DNA of 64,000 bases from Microthrixaceae bacterium (GTDB lineage Bacteria; Actinomycetota; Acidimicrobiia; Acidimicrobiales; DATDAH01), in contig JACJWK010000003.1 in assembly GCA_020637195.1 (NCBI GenBank), positions 62,001 through 126,000 of the forward strand. Direction: 5' to 3'. Below, in pieces: positions 8,047-16,621 of the stretch. Positions within the stretch are counted from its first letter, which is position 1, and the number at the start of each line of letters is the position of its first letter. The position numbers were made by a program, and so were the translations under genes. The notes beneath the pieces were generated by a model. It saw only the letters and a program-made list of their open reading frames with translations. It did not search any database and was not told the origin of the DNA.

Positions 8047-10527
8047 ATGGCCCTGCTCGCCCCCGCTCCGCTGCCGTCGCTCGAGGACGTGCTCGCCGGT
8101 CTGGCCGGCGGCCCGCCGTCGGGCCCGGGCGGCGAGCGCCTGGTGCACCTCGAGCGGCTGCCGGCGCGACCGGCCCGCACCGCCGAGCTGGCCCGGCCGC
8201 TGCCCCCCGAGGTCCGCGAGCGCCTGGGCGTCGACGCGTTCTGGTCGCACCAGGCCGCGGCCATCGACCTCGCCCGTGACGGGCGCTCGGTGGCGGTGGC
8301 GACGGGCACGGCGTCGGGCAAGTCGCTCTGCTACCAGGCGCCCATCGCCGAGTCCGCGGCCCGGCCGGTGCGATCAGGGACATCACTGCTCATCTTCCCC
8401 ACCAAGGCCCTGGCGCAGGACCAGCTCCGCAGCCTCACCGGCCTGGAGGTGCCCGGTCTCGTCGCCGGCACCTACGACGGCGACTGCACCCCCGAGGAGC
8501 GCACCTGGGTGCGGGGCCACGCCAACGTGGTGCTCACCAACCCCGAGATGCTCCACAGCGGGATCCTCCCCCACCACGGCAAGTGGGACACCTTCCTGCT
8601 CCGGCTCGACTACGTGGTCGTCGACGAGCTCCACGTCCTGCGCGGCATCTTCGGCACCCACGTGGCCCACCTGCTGCGACGGCTGCGTCGGCTGTGCGCC
8701 CACTACGGCTCGTCGCCCACGTTCGTGTTCTCCTCCGCGACGATCGGCCGGCCCGGCCGGCTCGCGTCGCAGCTGTGCGGGCTCGACGTGGCCGAGGTCA
8801 CCGACGACGGCTCGCCGCGGGGCGAGCGCCTGGTGGCGCTGTGGAACCCACCCCTCGACGACGGCCGCGACGACGACCTCGACGACGACCCCGGGGGCCC
8901 TCCGGGCGCGGGGGCCGGCGAGGACCGGGGCGTCGGGCCGTCCGGGCCGCGCCTGGCCGCGGTGGACCAGCCCGACCACCGCGACGACATCGCCGTCGAC
9001 GAGCGCGACCCCACGCCCGTCGGCGCCGGCGGCCCGCGGGTGTCGTCCAATCGCGAGGCGGCCACGATCGCCGCCGAGCTCATCCTCCACGGCCGGCGCA
9101 CCATCGCCTTCTGCCGCAGCCGCAAGGGCACCGAGATCGTCGCCGCCGACGTGCGCCGGCGGCTGCCCGACGGCCTCGCCGACGCCGTCAGCGCGTACCG
9201 GGGCGGGTACCTCACGGTCGAGCGGCGGGCCATCGAGGACGAGCTGTTCTCGGGGCGCCTCCAGGGCGTGGTGGCCACCACGGCCCTCGAGCTGGGGGTC
9301 GACATCGGGGGCCTCGACGCCTGCGTGCTCAACGGCTTCCCCGGCACGATCGCCTCGCTGTGGCAGCAGGCGGGCCGGGCGGGGCGCGAGGCCCAGCAGT
9401 CCCTGGCCGTGCTGGTGGCGGGCCAGGACCAGCTCGACCAGTGGCTGATGGCCCACCCGCGCGAGGTGTTCACCCGGCCTCCCGAGCCGGCGGTGATCAA
9501 CCCCACCAACCCCTTCGTGCTGGGCCCCCACCTCGCCTGCGCGGCGTTCGAGCTGCCGCTCAGCTGGGCCGACGAGGCCTTCTGGCCCGCCGACGTGCTG
9601 GCCGACGGCGTCCGCGGGCTGGTGGTGGACGACCGCCTGAAGATCCGGCCGCGCCGGGCGGGCAGCCGGCTCGAGCCGAGGGCGGTGTGGTCGGCGCGGG
9701 GCTGGCCGAGCCACGGCGTGGGGCTGCGGGGCGGGTCGTCGCGGGAGGTCCGCATCGCCACCGCCGACGGCGAGCTGGTGGGCACGGTCGACGAGGGCCG
9801 CGCCCCACGACTGGTGCACCCGGGCGCCACGTACCTGCACCAGGGCCGCGCCTACCGGGTCGACGACCTCGACCTGGACGACGGCGTCGCGTGGGTCTCG
9901 ACCACCGACGGCGGCGACGTCACCCAGGCCCGCTCCGAGACCGAGGTGCGGGTGCTCGGCGTCGGCGAGCGGCGGCCGATCGGTGGTGCCGTGCTCCACC
10001 TGGGCGACATCGAGGTGAGCAGCCAGGTCACGGGCTACCAGCGCCGCGACCGCTTCACCGGCGAGGTGCTGGCCCGCGAGCCGCTCGACCTGCCCCCGTC
10101 GCACCTGGTCACCCGGGCGGTCTGGTACACGATCCCGCCCGCCCTGCTCGCCGCCGCCGACGTGTCCCTCGCCGCCGCGCCCGGGGCGCTGCACGCCGCC
10201 GAGCACGCCGCCATCGGCATGCTGCCCCTGTTCACCATCTGCGACCGGTGGGACGTGGGCGGCGTGTCCACGCTGCTCCAGGCCGACACCGGCCTGCCCA
10301 CCGTCGTCATCTACGACGGCTACGCCGGCGGGGCGGGCATCGCCGAGCTGGGCTACGAGGTGGCCGACCGCCACCTGGCCGCCACCCTCGACGCCATCGA
10401 GGGCTGCCCCTGCGACGACGGCTGCCCGTCGTGCGTGCAGTCGCCCAAGTGCGGCAACTTCAACGAGCCGCTCGACAAGGACGGCGCCGCCCGCCTGCTC
10501 GGGGTGCTGCTCGGCGCTCGACCCTGA
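8047..10527 (+). CDS. DEAD/DEAH-box helicase with DUF1998 (MrfA/YprA-like)
   Basis: Superfamily 2 helicase of 826 aa matching the architecture of Bacillus MrfA (YprA), which acts in repair of mitomycin-type DNA damage. Walker A is ATGTASGKS (85-93) and the DEAH-like box is DELH (193-196). SAT (FSSAT) lies near 228, and the second RecA domain contains ATTALELGVDIGG and the Arg-finger motif QQAGRAGR. The C-terminal DUF1998 region holds the cysteine cluster CPCDDGCPSCVQSPKCGN (about 785-802), a likely zinc site. An acidic linker around 270-330 is an insertion relative to the core. No MrfB-type exonuclease gene is adjacent. The role in repair is inferred from the family. Confidence 0.93.
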   Translation: MALLAPAPLPSLEDVLAGLAGGPPSGPGGERLVHLERLPARPARTAELARPLPPEVRERLGVDAFWSHQAAAIDLARDGRSVAVATGTASGKSLCYQAPIAESAARPVRSGTSLLIFPTKALAQDQLRSLTGLEVPGLVAGTYDGDCTPEERTWVRGHANVVLTNPEMLHSGILPHHGKWDTFLLRLDYVVVDELHVLRGIFGTHVAHLLRRLRRLCAHYGSSPTFVFSSATIGRPGRLASQLCGLDVAEVTDDGSPRGERLVALWNPPLDDGRDDDLDDDPGGPPGAGAGEDRGVGPSGPRLAAVDQPDHRDDIAVDERDPTPVGAGGPRVSSNREAATIAAELILHGRRTIAFCRSRKGTEIVAADVRRRLPDGLADAVSAYRGGYLTVERRAIEDELFSGRLQGVVATTALELGVDIGGLDACVLNGFPGTIASLWQQAGRAGREAQQSLAVLVAGQDQLDQWLMAHPREVFTRPPEPAVINPTNPFVLGPHLACAAFELPLSWADEAFWPADVLADGVRGLVVDDRLKIRPRRAGSRLEPRAVWSARGWPSHGVGLRGGSSREVRIATADGELVGTVDEGRAPRLVHPGATYLHQGRAYRVDDLDLDDGVAWVSTTDGGDVTQARSETEVRVLGVGERRPIGGAVLHLGDIEVSSQVTGYQRRDRFTGEVLAREPLDLPPSHLVTRAVWYTIPPALLAAADVSLAAAPGALHAAEHAAIGMLPLFTICDRWDVGGVSTLLQADTGLPTVVIYDGYAGGAGIAELGYEVADRHLAATLDAIEGCPCDDGCPSCVQSPKCGNFNEPLDKDGAARLLGVLLGARP

Positions 10528-10600
10528 CCCGGCGGTCGGCGACGCCCCGGGAACCGGAGGCGCGCCGCCGGCGTTGGCAGAGGAACGAAGGAGAGGACCG

Positions 10601-11266
10601 ATGACCGACGCCGACGTCCCGACCGACCGCCCCGCCTCCGATCCGGAGGCCGACCGCCCGCCCCGCAGTCGGCGGCGCTGGTACCTCGCCGCGGGAGGCG
10701 TGGTGGCCGTGGCGCTGGCGGCCTGGCTGGCCTTCGGCTACTTCGGCGTGCAGGCCGCGTTCATCGACGACGAGGTGGACCAGGCCGGCCCGGTGTTCGA
10801 CTCGGGCGCCTCGGCCGACGACGGGTCGACGGCCACGACCGCCGCCGCCGCCGACGACACCGCCGGCGACGACGACGGGGCCGGGGCCGAGGACGCCGCG
10901 GCGACGCCGCCCACCACGGCGGCGCCCGCCATCTCGGTCGTGGCCGAGGGATCGTTCGTGGGCCGCAGCCACCCCGCGGCCGGCACCGCGTCGGTGCTCT
11001 CCGACGGGACCGACCAGCGCTTCTTGCGCTTCGAGGAGTTCGCCACCGACAACGGGCCCGACCTCAACGTCTACCTGTCGACCGCCCCCGCCGACGCCGA
11101 CGAGGGCGCGTTCGACGACGACTTCGTCGACCTCGGCGACCTCCAGGGCAACATCGGCGACCAGAACTACGAGGTGCCCGCCGACGTCGACCTCGACCGC
11201 TACCAGACCGTGGTGATCTGGTGCGTGCGCTTCGGCGTCGCCTTCGGGGCGGCCACCCTGGCCTGA
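10601..11266 (+). CDS. Membrane-anchored DM13-domain protein
   Basis: A 221-aa protein with one N-terminal membrane helix (about residues 26-48), an Asp/Thr/Ala-rich linker and a C-terminal DM13 domain (about 110-221). DM13 is recognised from the fold signature GSFVGRSHPAAGTASVL, LNVYLS and the terminal YQTVVIWCVRFGVAFGAA with its conserved cysteine. DM13 domains have been proposed to take part in extracytoplasmic redox chemistry, but no activity is established for this one. The start is ATG 10601 with AAGGAGAGG upstream. It lies between the helicase and a lipoprotein gene on the same strand. Confidence 0.85.
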   Translation: MTDADVPTDRPASDPEADRPPRSRRRWYLAAGGVVAVALAAWLAFGYFGVQAAFIDDEVDQAGPVFDSGASADDGSTATTAAAADDTAGDDDGAGAEDAAATPPTTAAPAISVVAEGSFVGRSHPAAGTASVLSDGTDQRFLRFEEFATDNGPDLNVYLSTAPADADEGAFDDDFVDLGDLQGNIGDQNYEVPADVDLDRYQTVVIWCVRFGVAFGAATLA

Positions 11267-11361
11267 GGGCGGCGACCCGTCGGACGCCTCGCCCGGGGCG
11301 CCCGCGCCTCCTAGAGTCGGCGGCGCGTGCCGTGCGGCGCCGACCCGACCGGAGTGAGGAC

Positions 11362-12267
11362 ATGAGGCAGAGCAGAGGCATGCGGCGACGGGCGGTCGCG
11401 CTGGCGCTGGCCGCCTCCCTGCTGGTCCTGGCCGCCTGCAGCGGCGGCGACGGGGACGGCGGCAGCGACGGTGCGGCCGCCGAGTCGACGGCCACGACCA
11501 CCCGCGAGGACCGCCTCTACATCCTGGTGACCAACGGCGAGGGCACCGGCTCGGCGGGGCTCGCCCCGCTCGTGGACGCCCTGTTCACCCAGCCGGGGGT
11601 GTCGGTCGGCGTGGCCGCGCCCGACTCCCCGCTCGTCCCGCCGCCGGCGCTCGCACCGGGGCAGGTGCCGACCGTCACCTTCACGACCACCCCCACGGGC
11701 TATCCCGCCGTGGCGGTGGCGGCCGACTCGGCCGACACCGTCCGCGCCGCCCTGTCCGGCGAGCTCGACGGCATGCCCGACGACCTCGGCACCCCCGACC
11801 TGGTGGTCGCGGGCGTGAACACGGGCCAGCTCATCGGGTCGCTGGCCGAGTTCTCCAGCAACGTGCCCGCGGCCCGGGCCGCCGCCGCCGAGGGCATCCC
11901 CGCCCTGGTGGTGGCCCAAGGGGTCGACACCGAGCCGCCCGAGTACACCGCCGGGGCCGCCGAGGCGGTGGCCTGGCTCGACGAGCACCGTGACGCGATC
12001 GTCGCCGGCGACGAGCCCGCCCAGGTGACGCTGCTGAACGTTCCGTCGTGCGCCACCGGTGAGCACCGGGGCGTGGTCGAGGTGCCCATCGCCGCCGACG
12101 ACGCGGGCCGCAGCCTGGCCCTGGTGGACTGCGCGTCGACCGCCGAGGACCCCGCCGACGACGTGGCCGCGTTCACCACCGGCTACGCCACCCTCAGCGT
12201 GCTGCCGACCGCCGACGGGCCCGCCCCGGCCGGCGGCGACGCCACCACGACCACCGCCGGCGGCTGA
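11362..12267 (+). CDS. SurE-fold lipoprotein with altered metal site
   Basis: A 301-aa lipoprotein: signal peptide with lipobox VLAAC near residue 24, then a domain that follows SurE (5'/3'-nucleotidase) closely. Matching blocks are ILVTNGEGTGSAGLAPLVDAL, VGVAAPDSPL, PDLVVAGVNTGQLIG and ARAAAAEGIPALVVAQG. SurE binds its metal through consecutive aspartates in the first block (TNDDG); here that reads TNGEG, so one Asp is gone and the other is Glu. The later Asn of the GVN/GIN block is kept. The domain is therefore either inactive or repurposed, and unusually it is extracytoplasmic. The start is ATG 11362, since earlier in-frame codons overlap non-coding sequence. Confidence 0.8.
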   Translation: MRQSRGMRRRAVALALAASLLVLAACSGGDGDGGSDGAAAESTATTTREDRLYILVTNGEGTGSAGLAPLVDALFTQPGVSVGVAAPDSPLVPPPALAPGQVPTVTFTTTPTGYPAVAVAADSADTVRAALSGELDGMPDDLGTPDLVVAGVNTGQLIGSLAEFSSNVPAARAAAAEGIPALVVAQGVDTEPPEYTAGAAEAVAWLDEHRDAIVAGDEPAQVTLLNVPSCATGEHRGVVEVPIAADDAGRSLALVDCASTAEDPADDVAAFTTGYATLSVLPTADGPAPAGGDATTTTAGG

Positions 12268-12296
12268 TCCCCCGTCTCACCCGACGCGCCACCTCG

Positions 12297-12342
12297 CCGG
12301 GCCGGACCGGGTGACGTGGCCGGGCCGGACCGGGTGACGTGG
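12297..12342. repeat. 23-bp perfect direct repeat, two copies
   Basis: Two adjacent identical 23-bp units (12297-12319 and 12320-12342), each beginning CCGGGCCGGACC and ending GGTGACGTGG. They lie in the non-coding gap after the SurE-like gene. Confidence 0.9.
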
Positions 12343-12500
12343 CCGACCGGTCGGCCCACGAGGCCGTGGGGACGCTGCAGCCGTGCACGACCAGCGCCAT
12401 CCGCCGCACCCCGCCGCACCCGCACCGTCACCGCCACCGAGAGGGCCCCGGGGTCGCCAGCCGGCCCGACCGCCACGCGACGTTCGACGGGATCGGGTCC
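12297..12500 (-). pseudogene. Possible decayed partial copy of the tadE region
   Basis: On the minus strand this gap resembles pieces of the tadE gene at 12.95-13.32 kb. A 21-bp segment at 12477-12497 matches 13297-13317 with two mismatches, and the similarity continues on the same side for about 20 bp. Near 12343-12320 the reading GGGCCGACCGGTCGG resembles GGGCCGCCTGGTCGG in tadE, followed in both by an ACGT-containing stretch. The distance between the two similar ends is shorter here. No intact frame exists. It could also be composition-driven similarity. Confidence 0.3.
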
Positions 12501-12515
12501 GCCCGGCCCGGTCGG

Positions 12516-12833
12516 TCAGGAGCCCCGACCGCGGGCGGCACGCGAGCGGCGGACCCGCCGGAAGAGCCACCAGGCGAACAGGACCGGCAGCACCAGGAGC
12601 ACGGCGGGGTGCTCGGTGAGGTCGAAGGTGGCGCAACCCCCCTCGAGGAACTCGCGGTCGTCGTCCGACGAGGCGTCGTCCCCGAGCTCGAGCTCACCGC
12701 TCCGCTCGCGTGCGACCAGCCGCTCCGCTTCCTCGGGGGTGAGCCCGTAGGCCGCGGCCTCGGCCCGCAACGACTGCTCCCGCGGCGTCCGACCGGTCGC
12801 GCCGACGGCGGCCTCGACCGGCGGCTCCGTCAT
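12516..12833 (-). CDS. Small C-tail-anchored membrane protein, unknown
   Basis: A 105-aa protein of unknown family. The first 75 residues are charged and helical (TPREQSLRAEAAAYGLTPEE near 16-35, then an acidic DDASSDDDREF stretch). One hydrophobic helix follows (AVLLVLPVLFAWWLF, about 77-91), then a basic tail RRVRRSRAARGR. Its ATG overlaps the final stop of the upstream tadE reading as ATGA, so it looks like the last gene of the Tad cluster. GC3 is normal and no frameshift is seen, unlike its upstream neighbours. Confidence 0.6.
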   Translation of the reverse strand: MTEPPVEAAVGATGRTPREQSLRAEAAAYGLTPEEAERLVARERSGELELGDDASSDDDREFLEGGCATFDLTEHPAVLLVLPVLFAWWLFRRVRRSRAARGRGS

Positions 12834-13300
12834 CGGCGCGGAGGGTAGTCCCCGCCGTGCACGAACGGCGGGCGACGGCCCCCGATGCCGGAGCGGCCGG
12901 CGACCCTCGAGCAGCGTCGACGCTGACCGCAGGCCTCCTCGGCGCGCATGGTGGCCCGGCCCGACACGGTCACGTCACCGACCAGGCGGCCCATGGGGCA
13001 CCGCAGTGACGCTGCGGTAGCGGACCACGACTCCACCCGCGACCCTGGCTCCCCCCGCCCCGACACCGCCACGTCAGACGCGACAGCACCAGCGCCGTGG
13101 CCGCCGCCGCATATCAGCCGCGCGGCGCCAGCGGGATCGACCGCCGCCGCCCGCGCCTCCCGGCAGCGTGGACGACCAGCACCTGGCGCGCACGGCAAGG
13201 CCGACCTGGACCACGGCCAGCAGCAACGGCGCGACGAACGGCAACAGCAACGCCACTCCACCGACGACTGGCTCTGGTCAGCCGACCCGACCCTCCGCGA
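12830..13300 (-). pseudogene. tadE: TadE-like pseudopilin, frameshifted as given
   Basis: TadE proteins are minor pseudopilins of Tad pili with a short leader and one N-terminal membrane helix. The minus strand here spells a near-perfect start of such a protein: DQSQSSVE, then VALLLPFVAPLLLAVVQVGL, then QVLVVHAA and AAAVDPAGAA, and finally MGRLVGDVTVSGRATMRAEE. These pieces sit in different frames. One clear lesion is GTGGAGTGGCG where GTGGAGGTGGCG would keep frame, a single missing G near 13264. The 5' end is uncertain. The final reading stops at 12830 inside an ATGA overlap with the next gene, as expected for an operon member. Confidence 0.55.
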
Positions 13301-13312
13301 CGTTCGACAGGA

Positions 13313-13491
13313 TCAGGAGTCAGCACGGTCGAGCAGACGCCCGATCCGGTTCGTGTCGGCCGCCCACGCCACCACCAGCAGGGCGATGGCGGCGACGCCG
13401 AGCAGCACCAGCGTACTGCGGTGGTCTGGCCGGCGCCGCGGACCGCCAGCCGGGTGCGGACGCGGACGTAGAGGGCGAGCGCAAGGGACAT
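13313..13491 (-). pseudogene. Flp-like pilin candidate, frameshifted as given
   Basis: Flp-type pilins are about 60 aa, with a basic leader, a Gly before the prepilin-peptidase cut and a hydrophobic helix. Starting at ATG 13491 the reading is MSLALALYVRVRTRLAVRGA, then GQTTA. After a frame change it runs TLVLLGVAAIALLVVAWAAD and NRIGRLLDRADS to a TGA at 13313. The cleavage-site context (G followed by QTTA, where Flp proteins have xxTAEYA) and position after tadC fit a pilin. The segment is 179 nt; restoring one AG and one CG dinucleotide at about 13419 would give exactly 61 codons and the canonical GQTTAEYALVLLG pattern. Confidence 0.5.
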
Positions 13492-13512
13492 CGGATCGCT
13501 CCTTGTGAGCAG

Positions 13513-14478
13513 TCAGAGGCGCAGCGACCGCAGCGACCCGCCAGCAGGGGAACGACGGTCAACAGCGCGGCAGGCAGGGTGCACAGCACCAGGGGGAAGA
13601 GCAGCTTGACGGGGACCCGGCGGGCGGTCGCCTCGGCCGCGCGGCGCCGCTCGAGGCGGGTCTCGACGGCCAGGCGCTCCAGCGCCGGCAGCAGTGCGAC
13701 GCCGTAGCGCTCGGACGACACCAGGACGGTGGTGAGCGGCCGCACCCGCTCTCCCAGCGAGTCGGGCACCTGGGCGAGGGCGTCGGCGAGTCGGGCGCCG
13801 AGCCGGGCCCGGCGGGCGACGTCGGCGAAGGCCTCGCCCAGCAGTCCCCGGTGGTGACGGGCCACCGCGGGCACCGCCAGCGCGACCGTGAGGCCCGAGC
13901 CCACCGCCAGCACGAACAGGTCGACCACCTCGGGCAGCTCGGCCAGCAACGCCGCGTCGCGCCGCCGCCTCTCCACCCGGCGCGACCAGTGCGGGCCGGC
14001 CCACCACCAGCCCTACCGCGATCCGAGGAGGGGCGACACCACCAGGCGGGTGCGCCGGTGAAGACGCGATGCCGAGCCGCCGGCCGCCCAGGGTCAGGCG
14101 ACCAGCCCAGCGCATCGCGCAGCAGGCCACCGAGGACCGTGAGGGCGCCCCGGCCGGGCCGCATCGACCCGGCCGCCGGCGAGGTCGACGCCGACGGTCG
14201 GCGGGACGCCAGGCGCCGCAGCCCGCCGGCCCCACCCGCCGAGCACGCCGCAGCGCCGGCGAGGAGGGCGACCAGCGGGCGCCGGCCCGGTCGCCACGAC
14301 AATCACCGCCCACGCGCCGTGGCGGCCGCCACCCGCGACCGGCGGCGGAAGCGACCAGCGCAGGCACGGCCCAGGCCGCCACGACCGTCACCGGGCCCGC
14401 CGGCCGTGGGCGGCCGCCACGGGACCGCGGCGAGGCGGGCATCAGCGCAGGCGCCAGCCCGGTCGCCACGACGATCAC
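13513..14478 (-). pseudogene. tadC: TadC-like inner-membrane platform protein, frameshifted as given
   Basis: Type II secretion F-domain protein, the second inner-membrane platform subunit of Tad pili. The reliable part (13976 to about 13545) reads ELPEVVDLFVLAVGSGLTVA, GEAFADVARRARLGARLADA, ERYGVALLPALERLAVE and ATARRVPVKLLFPLVLCTLP, a textbook TadC C-terminal half. The last residues (SLRSLRL) and the N-terminus (VIVVATGLAPALMP) lie in another frame, so at least two compensating indels exist; the overall span of 966 nt is a multiple of three. The GTG start at 14478 overlaps the tadB stop as GTGA. The N-terminal part is built on an 85-bp repeat (14.29-14.48 kb). Confidence 0.65.
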
Positions 14479-14482
14479 CGGG
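14286..14482. repeat. Imperfect 85-86 bp tandem repeat inside tadC
   Basis: Three copies of the core GCCACGAC..TCACCG start at 14293, 14378 and 14464, that is 85 and 86 bp apart. The intervening sequence also matches (GACCAGCGCAGGC versus CATCAGCGCAGGC; GTGGCGGCCGCCAC versus GTGGGCGGCCGCCAC). On the minus strand each copy encodes a short hydrophobic segment: VIVVATGLAPAL, VTVVAAWAVPALV and VIVVATGPAPAG. Confidence 0.8.
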
Positions 14483-15373
14483 CGCTCGGGCGATGTGCAG
14501 CATCCAGCCACCCGCGACGGCGTCGAGGGTCAGCCCACCGCGAGGGCAGGCCAGACCGGCGGGCGTGCCCAGCAGGAAGCCCGACGTCAGGGTCGCTCAG
14601 CAGGCCCAGGGCGGCGAACGCCACCGGCGCGCCATCATCACCAGCGCCGACGCCCGCGCCTGCGTGGACAGCGCGTCGACCTCGGCCGCCACCGCCTGCC
14701 GATGCAAGTGGCGGCCACGCCGTCGAGCGCACGCGCCGCGCCCCACCGGCCTCGGCCCGAGCACGAGCGCGACCACCAGGGAAGCCCGCGACCGGCCGAT
14801 CGTCGCCCCAGGCCGTCACCGCCTCCGCGAGGGCTGCCGCAGTCGACCCGCCGGCCAGCGCAGCGAGATCGGCGTCGAGCAGGCTGCTGGTGCAGGCGTG
14901 TCGGCGTCGCCCACCGCCTCGACGAGGCGACGCACCGGCCTGGAGCCGACCCGCCACGGCCCGAGCACCCCGGCAGCAGGCGGCGGCCGCAGCGGGGCCC
15001 GCCCGATCCGCCAGCGCAGGGCCACCACCAGCGCCGAGACGGCCCTCGCGACCACGAGGGCGGCACCACCGGGCCCCCACCGGGTCAGCGCCACCAGCAC
15101 GGCGGCCGCGGTGCCGACCGCCCACCGCTGCGCCCAGCGAACAGGTCGCCGTCGAGATCGGCAGCGGAGGTGGGCCTCGAGCCGGGCGACGGCAGGTGGT
15201 CGCACCACGCCGCCGTCTCGAGGACCCGTCCGGGCACGGGCCGGCGGGCGCCCCTCGTGGTGCAGGCGTCGCCGGGCCCGGTGGGCCAGGAGGACCCCCG
15301 CAGCCACGCGGCGCCCCGGCGACGCCACGGCGACGCCGGCGACGACAGGCCGCCGCCGGGCCGACCGGATCAC
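14475..15373 (-). pseudogene. tadB: TadB-like inner-membrane platform protein, frameshifted as given
   Basis: First T2SS-F-domain platform subunit of the Tad secretion machine. It starts at GTG 15373 overlapping the tadA stop as GTGA. Recognisable pieces are VAAGVLLAHRARRRLHHEG at the start, then GTAAAVLVALTRWGPGGAAL, DADLAALAGGSTAAALAEAV, TAWGDDRPVAG, and near the end FAALGLLSDPDVG. These sit in at least three frames. The span is 899 nt, one short of a multiple of three, so the lesions do not cancel. It ends at 14475 in a GTGA overlap with tadC, so both gene borders remain as in a normal operon while the middle is scrambled. Confidence 0.6.
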
Positions 15374-16621
15374 GCCGCCACCAGCCACGCCGGGTTGGCG
15401 GGCGGGGCCCCACCGACCGGACCGGTCGGCGGGGAAGCGCGACCAGCCCCGCGTCGGCCAGCGGCGGGTGGGCGCACCCGGCGGCCCGTCGCCGCCCGGA
15501 CCCGCCGCGGCGCCCTCGGGGACCACCTCCTCGACGGCGGTGACCCGCCGGCTGCCGTCGGGTCGGCGGGCGACCGCCACGACGAGGTCGACCGCGCCGG
15601 CGAGATGGGCCCGCAGCGCGGTGAGCGGCAGATCGATCCCGCCGAGCAGGGCGAGCAGCTCGAGGCGTCGCAACGCCTCGGCGGCGCCGTTGGCGTGGCA
15701 GGTGGACAGCGAGCCGTCGTGGCCCGTGGACATGGCCTGGACCATGTCGGCCACCTCGCCGCCGCGGGCCTCGCCCACGATGATGCGATCGGGGCGCATG
15801 CGCAGCGCGTTGCGGACCAGGTCGCGGATGGTGACCTCGCCCACGCCCTCGGCGTTCGGCGGCCGGGCCTCCAGGCGCACCACGTGGGGGCCGGGCAGGC
15901 GCAGCTCGGCGGCGTCCTCGATGGTGACCACCCGCTCGCCGGCCGGGATGGAGCCCGCCAGGGCGTTGAGCAGCGTGGTCTTGCCCGCGCCCGCCCCGCC
16001 GCAGATCACGAGGTTGGCGCGCGCCGAGACGGCCCAGCGCAGCAGCGGGGCGACGCCGGGCGGGCACACCTCGTCGAGGTCGACGGGACGGGCCGCGAAG
16101 CGCCGGATGGTGAGGCAGGGCCCGTCGACGGCGAGCGGCGGGATCACCGCGTTGACCCTCGACCCGTCGGGCAGGCGGGCGTCGACGAGCGGCGACGACC
16201 GGTCGATGCGCAGCCCCAGCGGCGCCACCACCCGCTCGATCAGGTGGGTGACGGTGCGCTCGTCGAGCACGATGTCGGTGGGCACGAGCCGGCCGTGGCG
16301 CTCGACCCAGACCGGACCGGCCCCGTTGGCCATCACCTCGGAGACGGTGGGGTCGGCCAGCAGCGGCTCGAGCGGGCCGAGCCCCTCGACCCGGGCGAGC
16401 ACCCGCCCCACGACGCCGGCCGCCTGATCCGCTCCCAGCAACGGGTCGGCGGCGCGCACCAGGCGCTCGACCAGCGCGCGGGTGTCGGGCGCCGCCGCGT
16501 CGTCGCGACCGGACGTCTCCGCGAGCAGGCGGCGGTGGACGAGGTCGTCCAGGCCCGGCCGGTCGACGTCGTCCGCCCGGGCGGCGTCGACCGGGCCGGC
16601 GCCGGCGCGCTCACGCCGCAC
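15370..16621 (-). pseudogene. tadA: TadA/CpaF secretion ATPase, intact core with C-terminal frameshift
   Basis: Hexameric secretion ATPase that powers Tad pilus assembly. The first 380 residues are intact. They contain the N-terminal CpaF domain, SRVNAVIPPLAVDGPCLTIR (about 154-173), Walker A GGAGAGKTT (208-216), VVTIEDAAELRL (Asp box), RMRPDRIIVGEARGGE (Walker B) and TGHDGSLSTCHAN (His box). The GTG start at 16621 overlaps the tadZ stop by 11 nt. In frame the reading runs on into tadB, whereas a shifted frame gives a natural end, GAPPANPAWLVAA, with its stop at 15370 overlapping the tadB GTG. One indel near 15.38-15.48 kb is therefore likely. If that is an assembly error the protein is complete and functional. 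Confidence 0.85.

Noticed and set aside
12834..13500. Several 60-190 aa ORFs on both strands
   Set aside because: Broken frames of tadE and the pilin; none is a complete gene by itself.
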